A DNA stretch of 64,000 nucleotides from Fodinibacter sp963811825 (GTDB taxonomy: Bacteria; Actinomycetota; Actinomycetes; Actinomycetales; Dermatophilaceae): NCBI GenBank assembly GCA_963811825.1, contig CAWESS010000022.1, forward strand, positions 259,992 to 323,991, given 5' to 3'. Position numbers and translations under genes: made by a program. This document shows positions 25,703 to 35,733 of the stretch, piece by piece (position 1 is the stretch's first letter; the number at the start of each line of letters is the position of its first letter). The notes under the pieces are model-generated. The model made no database searches. It was not told the DNA's origin and was given only the letters and a program-made list of their open reading frames with translations.

Positions 25703-27295
25703 CTACGCCCCGCTTCGGGCCTCTCGCCGCGCAGCCCTCATGATCGTGGGGAAGCCGGCGGCGCCGATCACCGCCCCGGCCGCGAAGGCGCCGCCCAGCA
25801 TCGCACCGGCCACGCCCGGGGAGCAGGCGTCCGACCCGGCGATGTACAGCCCCTTGATCTCGGTCGTGGCCGGCACCAGGCGGTCCCTGATCCGCTGCGG
25901 GGTCGCCGCGAGCCCGTAGATGCCGCCCTCGTGGTGCCCCGTGAACCCCTCGACGGTGAGCGGCGTGGAGAGCTCGGAGAACACGACCAGGTCGCGAAAG
26001 CCCGGGTGGTGGCGCTCGACGAGGTCGAGCAGCCCTTCGGAGATCCGGCTCTTGAGGGCCTCGTATGCCGGCCCGCGGCGCTTCCACGCCTCGTCACGCC
26101 ACTCCTCGAAGGCGCCGTACTCGACGAAGGCGATGACCTCGGCGGTGTGGCGCTGCGCCTGTGCGTCCTTCAGGGAGGGGAAGGACAGGTAGGCCCCCGG
26201 CGGGTGGCCCAGAAGGACCTCGCCCCACCGTTCGCGGGTGCGGTCGTGGTCGTAGGAGTCGAAGTACCAGTGGTTGCAGCCGGTGAAACCCAGCGTGGCA
26301 GGCGAGTCGCGAAGCCCGAGGTAGAGCGTGACGGTCGAGATCGACGGTTCGGCGCTCGCGACCGCCGCGGCCAGCCCGGGAGCCGAGCCGGGCGGAAGGA
26401 GGCGGGTCGCGGTCGTGTGTGCACCGGCATCCGAGATGACGACCGGCGCGCGGAAGGTGGCGTGGCGGGGCCCGCGGCCCTTCTTGTAGCTGACCGACAC
26501 CCCGACCGCGCGACCGTCCTGCACGAGGATCTCCTCGACCGTGTGGTCGACGAGGCACGCGCCTCCGCGGGACTCGATGACCTCCTTCGCCCCGTCGGCG
26601 ATCGTCCTCGAGCTGCCGACCGGGTACCAGCCGCCGTGCAGGTAGTGCTGAACGACGAGGGCGTGCATGGAGAAGGCGCTGCGCGATGGCGGGAGCCCGT
26701 AGTCACCCCACTGCGAGGACAGGACGGCGCGCAGCCGGGGGTCGGTGAAGTGGTGGTCGAGGTAGTCCTTCGTGGTCGTCAGCGACAGGCGGCGGTCGCG
26801 CAGCCCGGCCACGCCCATCCCCGCGCGCAGCAGGGCGGGGGCCGACCAGCGGTAGGTCTCGCGCCCGTACCAGGTCGAGGCGCGCCGCACGTCGCTGAAG
26901 TAGCGCGCGATGCCGGCGGCCTCGTGGGGGAAGGTCGCGACGAGGGATGCCGCGTACTCACGAGGGTCGCTCGGCACCTCGAAGGTGAGGTCCGGGTAGT
27001 GGAACACCTCGAGCACGTGCGGCATCTGCTGCCACTTCAGGCCGCCGCCGGTCACCAGGTCGAAGAGCCCTCGCAGCGTGCTGCCCTGCCGCAGCCCGCC
27101 CAGGTAGTGGATCCCGACGTCCCAGTGGAACCCCTTGCGCTGGAAGGTGTGCGTGAACCCGCCCAGCTTGAAGTGCGACTCCAGCACCAGGACCCGACGG
27201 CCCTCCAGCCGCGCCAGCAGGCCACCTGCCGCCAGGCCACCGATTCCCGAACCGATGACGATGACGTCGTAGTCGCCCTCGCTCGCCTGGTCCAT
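25703..27295 (-). CDS. Phytoene-desaturase-like NAD(P)/FAD oxidoreductase (CrtI/retinol-saturase group)
   Basis: A 530-residue flavoprotein. It has N-terminal VIVIGSGIGGLAAGGLLARLEG (residues 11-32), the CrtI-family continuation LESHFKLGGFTHTFQRKGFHWDVGIHYLGG, and a C-terminal FAD block GLYIAGSDACSPGVAGAMLGGAFA. These place it with carotenoid isomerase, retinol saturase and related isoprenoid-modifying enzymes. No other carotenoid gene is present. The ATG at 27295 opens the conserved segment; the much longer upstream frame is antisense noise. It is divergent from the PhoX-type gene. Confidence 0.87.
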   Translation of the reverse strand: MDQASEGDYDVIVIGSGIGGLAAGGLLARLEGRRVLVLESHFKLGGFTHTFQRKGFHWDVGIHYLGGLRQGSTLRGLFDLVTGGGLKWQQMPHVLEVFHYPDLTFEVPSDPREYAASLVATFPHEAAGIARYFSDVRRASTWYGRETYRWSAPALLRAGMGVAGLRDRRLSLTTTKDYLDHHFTDPRLRAVLSSQWGDYGLPPSRSAFSMHALVVQHYLHGGWYPVGSSRTIADGAKEVIESRGGACLVDHTVEEILVQDGRAVGVSVSYKKGRGPRHATFRAPVVISDAGAHTTATRLLPPGSAPGLAAAVASAEPSISTVTLYLGLRDSPATLGFTGCNHWYFDSYDHDRTRERWGEVLLGHPPGAYLSFPSLKDAQAQRHTAEVIAFVEYGAFEEWRDEAWKRRGPAYEALKSRISEGLLDLVERHHPGFRDLVVFSELSTPLTVEGFTGHHEGGIYGLAATPQRIRDRLVPATTEIKGLYIAGSDACSPGVAGAMLGGAFAAGAVIGAAGFPTIMRAARREARSGA

Positions 27296-27509
27296 GGGTG
27301 CGCTCCGCTCAGCCGTGACGTACTCGCAGCGTAGCGAGCGGGCGCGCGCGGTCGAGGACTCAGCCGAGACAGAAGGCGTACAGCTTGTTGTTCGGGTGGT
27401 TGAGCCGGGCCGCCGGCCGCCACTTTCGTCCGACACGGACCTCACCACGGGCCGGGGCGCGGATCTACGGTGGGTCGGGTCCGGCCACCAACCACCCAAG
27501 GAGCCAGCG

Positions 27510-28979
27510 ATGTCCATCGAACGCCGCACCGTCCTCACGGGAACCGCCGCCATCGCGGGGGGAGCCGTCCTCGGAGGACCGTTCCAAGGCCTCGTCGCCG
27601 CGCAGGCGAGCGCCCCCGGTGCCCCTGTCGGCGCCCTCGGCGCTCCCGCGTTCCGCGGCCTGCGAGCCATCCCCGACCTGCGCGACGGGACTGTCCGGCT
27701 GCACCTGCCCGAGGGCTTCACCTACCGCTCGTTCCACGACACGACGACGGCGATCACCCTCGACGACGGCACGAACCTGCCCGGTCGCCACGACGGGATG
27801 GCCGCCTTCGCCGGCGACGACGGCCGCGTCACCCTCGTGCGCAACCACGAGGTGAACGGCAGCGGCACGGCCTTCGGCCCGATCGGCGACCACACCTACG
27901 ACCCGAAGGCCCTCGGTGGCTGCACCGTCATCGACACCAGCCTGACCGGCGAGGTCGAGGAGGCCTGGACCGGGATCAACGGCACGATGATGAACTGCTC
28001 CGGCGGCCCGATGCCGTGGGGTGCGTGGATCACCTGCGAGGAGACCGTCAACGGCCCCGACGTCGCCCCCGACTTCACCGGCGCCCCGAACACCGCGCTG
28101 ACCAAGCCGCACGGGTTCATCTTCGAGGTGCCGACCACCGGTCGGTCCGACGGTGAGCCGGTCACCAAGGCGGGGCGGTTCGCCCACGAGTCGGTCGCCT
28201 TCGACCCGCGCGGCGGCAGCCTCTACCTCACCGAGGACAACTTCGGCTTCCCCTCGGGCTTCTACCGGTACACGCCGGAGACCTCGCCCATGGATGCCGG
28301 CCACCTCGCCAACGACGGCCGTCTCCAGATGCTCAAGGTCAGGGGCGTCGACCAGGCCCACCTCGAGGCACACCAGGCCAAGGGAGCCCGCTACCGGGTG
28401 GAGTGGGTCGACATCGACGACCCGGACCCGACCTTCCCGTACACCCCGGGGCAGCTCGCGCCGACAGCCAACGACGCCGCCCTCGTGTACGTCGGCGACC
28501 AGGGTCGCGACCGGGGGGCGGCCGGCTTCTCCCGCCTCGAGGGCGCCATCTTCGACAACGGCGTCGTCTACTTCACCTCGACCCAGGGCGGCGGCGCCGC
28601 GATGCAGGGGCCGAACACCAGCACGGGCTACGGCACCGGCTCCGGCCAGGTCTGGGGCTACGACACCCGCTCCGAGACCCTCTTCCTCGTCTACCAGTCG
28701 CCCTCGAGAGCGGTGCTCGACTTCCCCGACAACATCACGGTCAGCCGCCGCGGCACGCTCATCCTGTGCGAGGACAACACCGAGGACAACTACGTGCGCG
28801 GCCTCTCGCGCGGCGGCCAGCTGTGGGACATCGCCCTCAACCGCCTCGCCGGGCGCACCGGTGACGAGTTCGCCGGGTCGACCTTCAGCCCGGACGGGCA
28901 CACGCTCTTCGTCAACATCCAGGCCAGTCGCGGCATGACGTTCGCGATCTGGGGGCCCTGGGAGCGGATCGGCGTCTGA
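27510..28979 (+). CDS. Tat-exported PhoX-type phosphatase (DUF839)
   Basis: A 489-residue protein with a twin-arginine leader (MSIERRTVLTGTAAIAGG, then a hydrophobic stretch to about residue 32). The body has the DUF839/PhoX pattern: LVRNHEVNG, GCTVIDT, NCSGGPMPWGAWITCEET, DPRGGSLYLTED, YVGDQGRDRGA and LCEDNTEDNYVRG. These supply acidic Ca/Fe ligands. PhoX enzymes are extracytoplasmic phosphomonoesterases; related DUF839 proteins are uncharacterised, so phosphatase activity is likely but not certain. AAGGAG lies eight bases before the ATG. It is a single-gene unit divergent from the CrtI-like gene. Confidence 0.87.
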   Translation: MSIERRTVLTGTAAIAGGAVLGGPFQGLVAAQASAPGAPVGALGAPAFRGLRAIPDLRDGTVRLHLPEGFTYRSFHDTTTAITLDDGTNLPGRHDGMAAFAGDDGRVTLVRNHEVNGSGTAFGPIGDHTYDPKALGGCTVIDTSLTGEVEEAWTGINGTMMNCSGGPMPWGAWITCEETVNGPDVAPDFTGAPNTALTKPHGFIFEVPTTGRSDGEPVTKAGRFAHESVAFDPRGGSLYLTEDNFGFPSGFYRYTPETSPMDAGHLANDGRLQMLKVRGVDQAHLEAHQAKGARYRVEWVDIDDPDPTFPYTPGQLAPTANDAALVYVGDQGRDRGAAGFSRLEGAIFDNGVVYFTSTQGGGAAMQGPNTSTGYGTGSGQVWGYDTRSETLFLVYQSPSRAVLDFPDNITVSRRGTLILCEDNTEDNYVRGLSRGGQLWDIALNRLAGRTGDEFAGSTFSPDGHTLFVNIQASRGMTFAIWGPWERIGV

Positions 28980-29016
28980 ACCCGGGCGCACGGCATCCGC
29001 ACCCGTCCTCGACCGC

Positions 29017-29781
29017 TCAGGGCACCGGCCGACCCAGCCGGGCGCTGAGCGCGCTCGCGGCCCGCACGACCGCCGTCACGAGGCCGGCCGCCGTGGCCTC
29101 GTCGACGTCCGCCTGCGGGTAGGTCACTGCGACCCCCGCCACGGGGTAGTCGTTGTGGTCGAGCACGGCCACGGCGACCGACCCCAGCCCGGGTGTCACG
29201 AGGCCGTCCTCGACGGCATGGCCGCGTTGCCGCACGGCTTGCAGCTCGGCCCGAAGTCGCATCGTGGATGCCGGCCCGCGCCCGTCGCGCTGGACGAGCG
29301 TCGCGCGGTCGGGGAACAGGGCCCGCACCTGCGCGGCGGGCAGGGCGGCGAGCATCGCCAGACCGGATGCCGTGAGCACCGCCGGGAGCCGAACCCCCAC
29401 GTCGGTGACGAGGAGGGGTCTGCCGGTGGCGCGTTGCTCGATGACGTAGAGCACGTCCCGCCCGTGCAGCACCGCGAGGTGGGCGTTGTGCCCGGTCTGG
29501 TCGACGAGCCGGTCCATGACCCCGCGAGCCATGCGTTCGAGAGGGGCCTGACGCTGGTAGGCCGAGCCCAGCTCGTAGGCCGCGAGCCCGAGCCCGTAGC
29601 GCCGTTCCTCGGGCAGGTGACGGACGTACCCGCGATCCACGAGCACCGCCAGCAGGTGGTAGACGGTGGAGCGGGGGAGCCCGAGGTCACGGGCGAGGGC
29701 GGCGGCCGGCACGGGCTCGCCGCGGCGGGCCATGAGCCCGAGCACGTCGAGGGCCTGGCCGGCGGCAGGTGCGTTGGCCAC
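29017..29781 (-). CDS. IclR-family transcriptional regulator
   Basis: A 254-residue regulator. The N-terminal winged HTH is ALDVLGLMARRGEPVPAAAL, then LGLPRSTVYHLLAVLVDRG. The IclR effector domain includes YGLGLAAYELGSAYQR, LYVIEQRATGRP and TASGLAMLAALP. The GTG at 29781 lies one base after the response-regulator TGA, so it is translated with the upstream two-component system. An extended upstream frame overlaps the response regulator and is rejected. IclR proteins usually sense organic acids, which agrees with the tricarboxylate-type transporter next door. Confidence 0.88.
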   Translation of the reverse strand: MANAPAAGQALDVLGLMARRGEPVPAAALARDLGLPRSTVYHLLAVLVDRGYVRHLPEERRYGLGLAAYELGSAYQRQAPLERMARGVMDRLVDQTGHNAHLAVLHGRDVLYVIEQRATGRPLLVTDVGVRLPAVLTASGLAMLAALPAAQVRALFPDRATLVQRDGRGPASTMRLRAELQAVRQRGHAVEDGLVTPGLGSVAVAVLDHNDYPVAGVAVTYPQADVDEATAAGLVTAVVRAASALSARLGRPVP

Positions 29782-29782
29782 C

Positions 29783-30457
29783 TCAGGCCACCCACCGGTA
29801 GCGGCGCTCTGGTCGACCGGTCGACCCGTAGCGCAGCCGCACGTCGGCCTGACCGACGGAGACGAAGTACTCGAGGTAGCGCCGGGCGCTGACGCGTGAG
29901 AGGCCGACGAGGTCGGCAACTTCGGTGGCGGACAGCGTCTCCGGCGCGGTGGTGAGGGCGCCCTCGACGAGCCGGGCCGTCTCGGCACTCATGCCCTTGG
30001 GCAGGGCGACGGCCCCCGCAGCACTGGCCGCGCGCACGAACACGCGGTCGACGTCCTCCTGCCCGTGCACCTCGGTGCGGTCGAGCAGCTTGCGCTGGGC
30101 GGCGTACCGGACGAGGCGCTCCTGGAGGTCGGGAAAACCGAAGGGCTTGAGGAGGTAGTCGGCGACGCCGAGGCGCACGGCGGCCCGCACGGCATCCCCC
30201 TCCTTGGCGGCGGTGATGACGATGGCGTCGCACGGCTGCTCGCCCTGGTGGATGTCGGCCAGCAGGTCGAGGCCGAACCGGTCGGGGAGGTAGAGGTCGA
30301 GGAGGAGGAGGTCGGGGCGAAGGCGAGCCACGGCATCCGCCGCCTCCGTGCCGGTGTGCGCGACACCGACGACCTCGAAGCCGGGCACCCGCTCGACGAA
30401 ACCCACGTGGATCCGAGCCACCATGAAGTCGTCGTCGACGACGAGCACCCTGATCAT
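29783..30457 (-). CDS. Response regulator, CitB/DcuR-like
   Basis: A 224-residue regulator. The receiver domain has the acidic cluster VVDDD (residues 6-10), phospho-acceptor Asp54 in LLLDLYLPDR, Thr in VITAAKEGD and Lys in LLKPFGFPDL. The C-terminal HTH (SATEVADLVGLSRVSARRYLEYF) and ending RYGSTGRPERRYRW match the CitB/DcuR group that controls C4-dicarboxylate and citrate uptake. Its start overlaps the kinase stop by four bases and the IclR gene follows. The divergent tct operon is its most probable target. Confidence 0.92.
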   Translation of the reverse strand: MIRVLVVDDDFMVARIHVGFVERVPGFEVVGVAHTGTEAADAVARLRPDLLLLDLYLPDRFGLDLLADIHQGEQPCDAIVITAAKEGDAVRAAVRLGVADYLLKPFGFPDLQERLVRYAAQRKLLDRTEVHGQEDVDRVFVRAASAAGAVALPKGMSAETARLVEGALTTAPETLSATEVADLVGLSRVSARRYLEYFVSVGQADVRLRYGSTGRPERRYRWVA

Positions 30458-32135
30458 GAGAACGACTCCGCGGCAACCGATTCGGTGATCGTCGACACTC
30501 CGAGGCGGGCAACGAAGGACGTGGCGCCGTCCTCGCGTTCGACGGTGATCTCGCCGCCACGCCGCCGGCAGACGAGCCGGGTCAACGCGAGTCCCACACC
30601 GTGCTCCATCGGGTCGACCCGTTTCGTCGTGATGCCGTGTTCGAAGATCGAGCTGACGAGCTCGTCCGGGATGCCGGGCCCCGAGTCGGTGACGACGATC
30701 TCGACGCTGCTCTGGTCCTGACGGACCCGCACCCGGACCCACGGTGCGGATGCCGTGCCCCGCGGTGCGTGCTCGAGCGCGTTGTCGACGAGGTTGCCGA
30801 GAACGGTCGCGACGTCGGCCGCGTCGTGGGCCTCGAGGCGTTCGAGCCCGCTCTCGTCGCTGATGACCAGCTCGACCCGGCGCTCGTTGGCGGCCGCGAC
30901 CTTGGCCATGAGCAGGGCCGCGATCGTGGGGTCGCGCACGAGGCTGCTCAGGGTGAGGTCGAGCGCGTGCCGCCGTTCGGTGACGGTGTCGACGTAGCGC
31001 ACGACCTCGTCCAGCTCGCCGATCTGGATCAGGCCGCTGATCGTGTGCAGCTGGTTGGCGAACTCGTGGGCCTGCGCGCGCAACACGTGGGACGTCGAGC
31101 GGAACGAGCCGATCTCCTGCTCCAGGTCGGCCAGCGCCGTGCGGTCCCGCATCGTCGTGACGGTACCGAGCACGCGGTCGCCGCTCACCACGCGCATCGT
31201 GTTCATGACGAGCACCCGACCGCGGCGGATCACCACCTCGTCGCGCGCGGCGGTGACGTGGTCGTCGGGGTCGTGGTCGGCGGTGTCGCGCGTGTTCTCA
31301 CCGACGAGCACCTCGCGCAGCCGCCCCTCGATGCGCAGGTCCTCGATCGAGGTGCCGATGGCGTGCTCGGGGAGGTCGAGCAGCTGCCGGGCCACCTCGT
31401 TGACCAGGGTGATGCGGTGCTGCGGGTCCAGGGCGATGACGCCTTCGGCGATGCCGCGCAGCATCGCCTCGCGGTGCTCGGCGAGCCCGGCGATCTCGCC
31501 CGGCTCCATCCCGCGGGTCTGCCGCTTGATCCGCCGGGACAGCAGCCAGGACCCGATCGAGTCCGACGAGCAGGGCGATGCCGAGGTAGGTCAGGAGGTA
31601 CGAGGACGTGCCCTGCAGGCGCTCCCACGTCGAGGGCACGCGCTCGGCGACCATGACCGAGCCGAGGTGGGCGCCGACGACGTCATCCGACTCGCCGAGC
31701 ACCGGCACCTGGGAGACCAGGTGCTCGACCCCGTCGAGCTCGAGGGTTCCCGACCAGCTCGCACCGGCTGCCACGCGCGGGTCCCCGAGCGGCATGGGTG
31801 CACCCTCGAGGGAGGGGTCGGTGGACACCCGCACGTCGAGGTCGGTCTCGGCAAAGCTCACCGACGTCACCGATGTCTGGGTGACGAGGCTCTGGGCGAG
31901 GGTCGCGAGGCCGGTGCGGGTCTCGGGCTCGGCGAGGTTGGACCGAACGAGCGGGTTCCCGGCCACCTGCTCGGCCAGGGCCGGCCACGCGCCGTCCCTC
32001 GACCCGCTCGAACGTCGCCGCGGACTGGGCGAGCGAGACGGCCGCCACGGCCACGAGGACGACCGCGATGATCGCGAGCTGGAGGGCGAACAACTGCCCG
32101 GCCAGCGTCGATCGGGGCCTTCTCCGCCTGACCAC
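30454..32135 (-). CDS. Sensor histidine kinase, DcuS/CitA-like (two +1 frameshifts)
   Basis: Pieces in three frames form one 559-residue kinase. TM1 (LAGQLFALQLAIIAVVLVAV) comes first. Then comes an extracytoplasmic PAS-like sensor (GNPLVRSNLAE through VSQVPVLGE), TM2 (SSYLLTYLGIALLVG) and a cytoplasmic PAS (ITLVNEVARQLLDLPE). The Spo0B-like phospho-acceptor segment is AHEFANQLHTISGLI. The ATPase has NLVDNALEHAPRG and DSGPGIPDE. Removing one base near 31994 (FERVEG to AWPALAEQ) and one near 31553 (to SWLLSRRIKRQ) restores continuity. GTG 32135 was chosen because AGAAGG precedes it. It probably senses a carboxylate and signals to the response regulator. Confidence 0.85.
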
Positions 32136-32235
32136 TATGAACTCAACCTTCTCTGCCGACACAAGAGCGACAACGGATGCCGCGTACCACCACGATCATG
32201 ACGTTCGACTCTCCCAGACGAAAGCGATCTCAACG

Positions 32236-33247
32236 ATGAGACTCCACCGCATCGCCCTCGGCGCCGCCCTCGCCGCCGCCCTCGCCGTCTCTGGTTGCGG
32301 GGCCACCAAGGAGCAGGACCACCAGCGACTCGTCGGCTCCGGCCGGCAGCGCCGCCCCCGCGACCGGGCTCCAGTACATGGTTCCCAACTCCCCGGGCGG
32401 CGGCTACGACACGACCGCGCGCGCCGCGGCCCAGGTCATGGAGAAGGAAGGGATCACCGACACGGTGCAGGTCTTCAACCTGCCTGGCGCCGGCGGCACC
32501 GTCGGCCTCCAGCGGGTCGTCAACGAGGAGGGCAACGGCAAGCTGGCCATGCAGATGGGCCTCGGCGTCGTCGGCGCGGCCTACACGCAGAAGACGGAAG
32601 CCTCGCTCGCCGACACCACCCCCATCGCCAAGCTCATCGAGGAGGCCGGCGCGATCGTCGTGCCCAAGGACTCCCCGTACCAGGACATCAACCAGCTGGT
32701 CGAGGCGTGGAAGGCCGACCCCAAGGCACTGGCCGTCGGCGGCGGCTCGTCACCGGGCGGGCCCGACCACCTGCTGCCGATGCAGCTCGCCCAGGCGGTC
32801 GGCATCGACCCCAAGACCGTGAGCTTCGTGTCCTACGACGGCGGCGGCGAGCTGCTGCCCGCCCTGCTCGGCAACAAGATCGCCTTCGGGGCCAGCGGCT
32901 TCGGCGAGTTCCTCGACCAGGTCGAGGCCGGTGACGTGCGCGTGCTCGCCGTGACCAGCGCCGAGCGCGTCGACGCCCTCAAGGACGTGCCCACGCTCAA
33001 GGAGAGCGGCATCGACCTGGAGTTCACCAACTGGCGCGGTGTCGTCGCCCCTCCCGGTATCTCGGAGGAGGACAAGGCCGTCTGGATCGACGCCTTCACG
33101 GCCATGCACGCCTCCGACGCGTGGAAGGCCGAGCTCGAGAAGCGCGGCTGGGTCGACGCCTTCTCCACCGGCGACGAGTTCGGGACGTTCCTCAAGGAGC
33201 AGGACACCGAGGTCGCCGAGCTCCTGAAGACGCTCGGCCTGGCATGA
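32236..33247 (+). CDS. tctC: Tripartite tricarboxylate transporter substrate-binding lipoprotein TctC (one +1 frameshift)
   Basis: Solute-binding protein of about 336 residues. It has a lipoprotein signal with lipobox AVSGC (Cys about residue 20), then a Ser/Thr/Ala-rich linker, then the TctC/Bug fold: VPNSPGGGYDTTARAAAQVM, VGGGSSPGGPDHLLPMQLAQAVG, SYDGGGELLPALLGNKI and the terminal EFGTFLKEQDTEVAELL. The signal peptide and the body are in different frames; removing one G at about 32317 joins them. The ATGA overlap with tctB shows coupling. It is the first gene of the operon divergent from the two-component genes. Likely ligands are di- or tricarboxylates. Confidence 0.88.
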
Positions 33248-33760
33248 CCTCCGAGGCCACCACGGCCCCCGTCGGGGTCAGGGACCGCGCGCAGTACGGC
33301 GTGTGCGCGGCCCTGGCCCTCCTCGGGGTGGTCGTCATCATCGACGCCAGCCGCATCGGCGCGGCGACGAGCAGCAACGACCCGATCGGGCCCGAAGGCC
33401 CTCCCGTTCGTCATCGGCGCGGCTCTCATCCTCATCTCCGTGCTCTACGCACTCGACGTCTCCCGCGGTGGCGTCGGTGAGGCGGAGGCCGGCGAGGACA
33501 TCGAGCTCGGCGCCCCGGCCGACTGGCGCACCGTCGGCATCCTCGCGGGTGCGTTCGTCGTCAACGCCCTGCTCATCGAGCGGCTCGGCTGGGTCATCAG
33601 CGGAGCGCTGCTGTTCGCCATGAGTGCCTACGCCCTCGGCAACCGCCACCACGTGCGGGGCCTGGCGATCGGGGTCGCGCTGAGCCTGTCGACCTTCTAC
33701 GCGTTCGCCATCGGGCTCGGCGTGAGTCTGCCGGCCGGCATCCTGCAGGGAATCCTCTGA
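33244..33760 (+). CDS. tctB: Tripartite tricarboxylate transporter small membrane subunit TctB (one +1 frameshift)
   Basis: Four-helix membrane subunit of about 171 residues: YGVCAALALLGVVVIIDA; then, after the frameshift, LPFVIGAALILISVLYALDV, WRTVGILAGAFVVNALLIERLGW, and the last pair ending in LGVSLPAGILQGIL. Removing one G at about 33394 turns GPEGP into the family-typical GPKALPF and keeps the frame open. Overlaps of ATGA with tctC and TGATG with tctA show a tightly coupled operon. Confidence 0.86.
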
Positions 33761-35338
33761 TGGACAACATCAACGCCCTGATGGGCGGCTTCGCCGACGT
33801 CATCACCCCGACGAACCTCCTCATCGCGCTCCTCGCCGTGCTCATCGGCACCGCGGTCGGCGTGCTGCCCGGCATCGGCCCCGCCATGACCGTGGCGCTG
33901 CTGCTCCCGATCACCTACGGGCTGCCCGTCGAGCAGTCGCTCATCCTGTTCGGCGGCATCTTCTACGGGGGCATGTACGGCGGGTCGACGACCTCGATCC
34001 TGCTCAACACCCCCGGTGAGTCCGCCTCGGTGGTCACCGCCCTCGAGGGCAACAAGATGGCCAAGTCGGGGCGAGCCGCGCAGGCCCTGGCCACGTCGGC
34101 CATCGGCTCGTTCATCGCCGGCACCATCGGCACGGCGCTCATCGTGCTCGTCATGCCGCAGGTCGTCGACTTCGCGGTCACCCTCGGCTCGCCGGAGTTC
34201 CTCGCGATCATCCTCGTGGCGTTCGTCGGTACGGCCGCGATCCTCGGCTCCTCGCGGGTGCGTGGCTTCGCGGCGCTGCTCGTCGGGCTCACGCTCGGGC
34301 TCGTCGGCACCGACTTCGTCACCGGCCAGCAGCGGCTGACCTTCGGCAGCCCGTTCCTCGCCGACAACATCGACGTCGTCGTCATCGCGGTCGGCCTCTT
34401 CGCCGTCGGCGAGGCCCTGTGGGTCGCGGCCCACCTGCGGCGCAAGGCGGCCACGGTGATCCCCGTCGGCCGCCCGTGGCTCTCGCGCGAGGACTGGGGC
34501 CGCTCGTGGAAGCCGTGGCTGCGTGGCACCGCGCTCGGGTTCCCGTTCGGGGCGATCCCCGCCGGTGGCGCCGAGATCCCGACGTTCCTGTCCTACCTCA
34601 CCGAGCGCAAGCTCTCGAAGCACCCCGAGGAGTTCGGCAAGGGCGCCATCGAGGGTGTCGCCGGCCCGGAGGCCGCGAACAACGCCTCCGCCGCCGGGCA
34701 CGATGGTGCCACTGCTCGCCCTCGGCCTCCCGACCAACGCGACCGCGGCGATCATCATCGCGGCCTTCATGAGCTACGGCATCGATCCGGGCCCGCTCCT
34801 GCTCACCAAGGAGCCGGACCTGGTCTGGATGCTCATCGCGAGCCTGTTCATCGGCAACTTCTTCCTGCTCGTGCTCAACCTGCCGCTCGCGCCGACCTGG
34901 GCCAAGCTGCTGCGCATCCCGCGCCCCTACCTCTACGCGGGGATCCTCTTCTTCGCGTCGATGGGTGCGTATGCCGTGAACGGGCAGCCCTTCGACCTCT
35001 ACCTCTTGCTGGTGCTGGGGTTCCTCGGCTTCGCGATGCGGCGCTTCGGGCTGCCGGTCCTCCCGCTCATCGTCGGGGCCATCCTCGGCCCGCTGTTCGA
35101 GCGCCACCTGCGGCGTTCGCTGCAGACCTCGGGTGGTGACCTGTCGGGCCTGATCGGCGGGCCGGTCGCCTGGGTCTGCTACGCCATCATCCTCGGTGTG
35201 TTGTTCTGGCCGCTCATCGCCCGGATCCTCCGGGGCCGCGGCGGCGACGACGACCTGCCCGGTGGCCACGACGGTGACCAGCCGTCCCCGGCCGTCGAGC
35301 TCGCCCCCACCGCCTCATCGGAAGGTCCGCGATCATGA
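33760..35338 (+). CDS. tctA: Tripartite tricarboxylate transporter large membrane subunit TctA (one +1 frameshift)
   Basis: A polytopic protein of about 525 residues. The TctA signatures are clear: LPGIGPAMTVALLLPITYGLP (about residues 37-57), FYGGMYGGSTTSILLNTPGE (about 68-87) and, after the frameshift, GTMVPLLALGLPTNATAAI, a repeat of the same fold. Removing one G in the GGG at 34696-34698 joins NNASAAG to TMVPLLALG. It starts on TGATG after tctB, and its stop overlaps the universal stress protein start. It forms the substrate pathway of the ion-coupled TctABC importer. Confidence 0.9.
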
Positions 35339-35733
35339 CCGTTCTCGTCGGCTACGTCCCGACTCCGCTCGGGGAGGCCACCCTGCGGGCCGGCGTCGAG
35401 GAGGCCCGGCGCCGCGCCGAGCCCCTCGTCGTCGTCAACATGTCGCGCGACGACGTTCTCGTCGATGCCCACCGCGCGGCATCCGACGACCTCGCCCGGG
35501 TCGCTCGCGACGTCACCGAGCTCGGCGTCGAGGTCGAGGTGGTGCGCATCGAGGAGGGCGGCGACCCCGCCACGGCGATCGTCGCAGCCGCCGACGAGCG
35601 CGCCGCCTCGGTGATCGTCATCGGTCTCCGGCACCGCACCCCGGTGGGCAAGCTCATCATGGGCTCCGCCGCCCAGCGGATCCTGATCGACGCGAAGTGC
35701 CCCGTGCTCGCCGTGAAGGAAGGGGCGGCATGA
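35335..35733 (+). CDS. Universal stress protein (UspA family)
   Basis: A 132-residue single-domain Usp: VLVGYVPTPLGEATLRAGVEEA at the N-terminus, and the ATP-binding C-terminal pattern VIGLRHRTPVGKLIMGSAAQRI followed by CPVLAVK. It is coupled to tctA (ATGA overlap) and to the RraA-like gene (ATGA overlap). Usp proteins inside transporter operons may regulate uptake according to energy state, but no specific role can be read from sequence. Confidence 0.88.
   Translation: MTVLVGYVPTPLGEATLRAGVEEARRRAEPLVVVNMSRDDVLVDAHRAASDDLARVARDVTELGVEVEVVRIEEGGDPATAIVAAADERAASVIVIGLRHRTPVGKLIMGSAAQRILIDAKCPVLAVKEGAA

Noticed and set aside
27296..27509. A possible extra gene in the 214-base gap before the PhoX-type gene
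   Set aside because: The open frames there are extensions of neighbouring genes in the wrong frames, without a start/ribosome-site pair or recognisable sequence; I treat it as a divergent promoter region.
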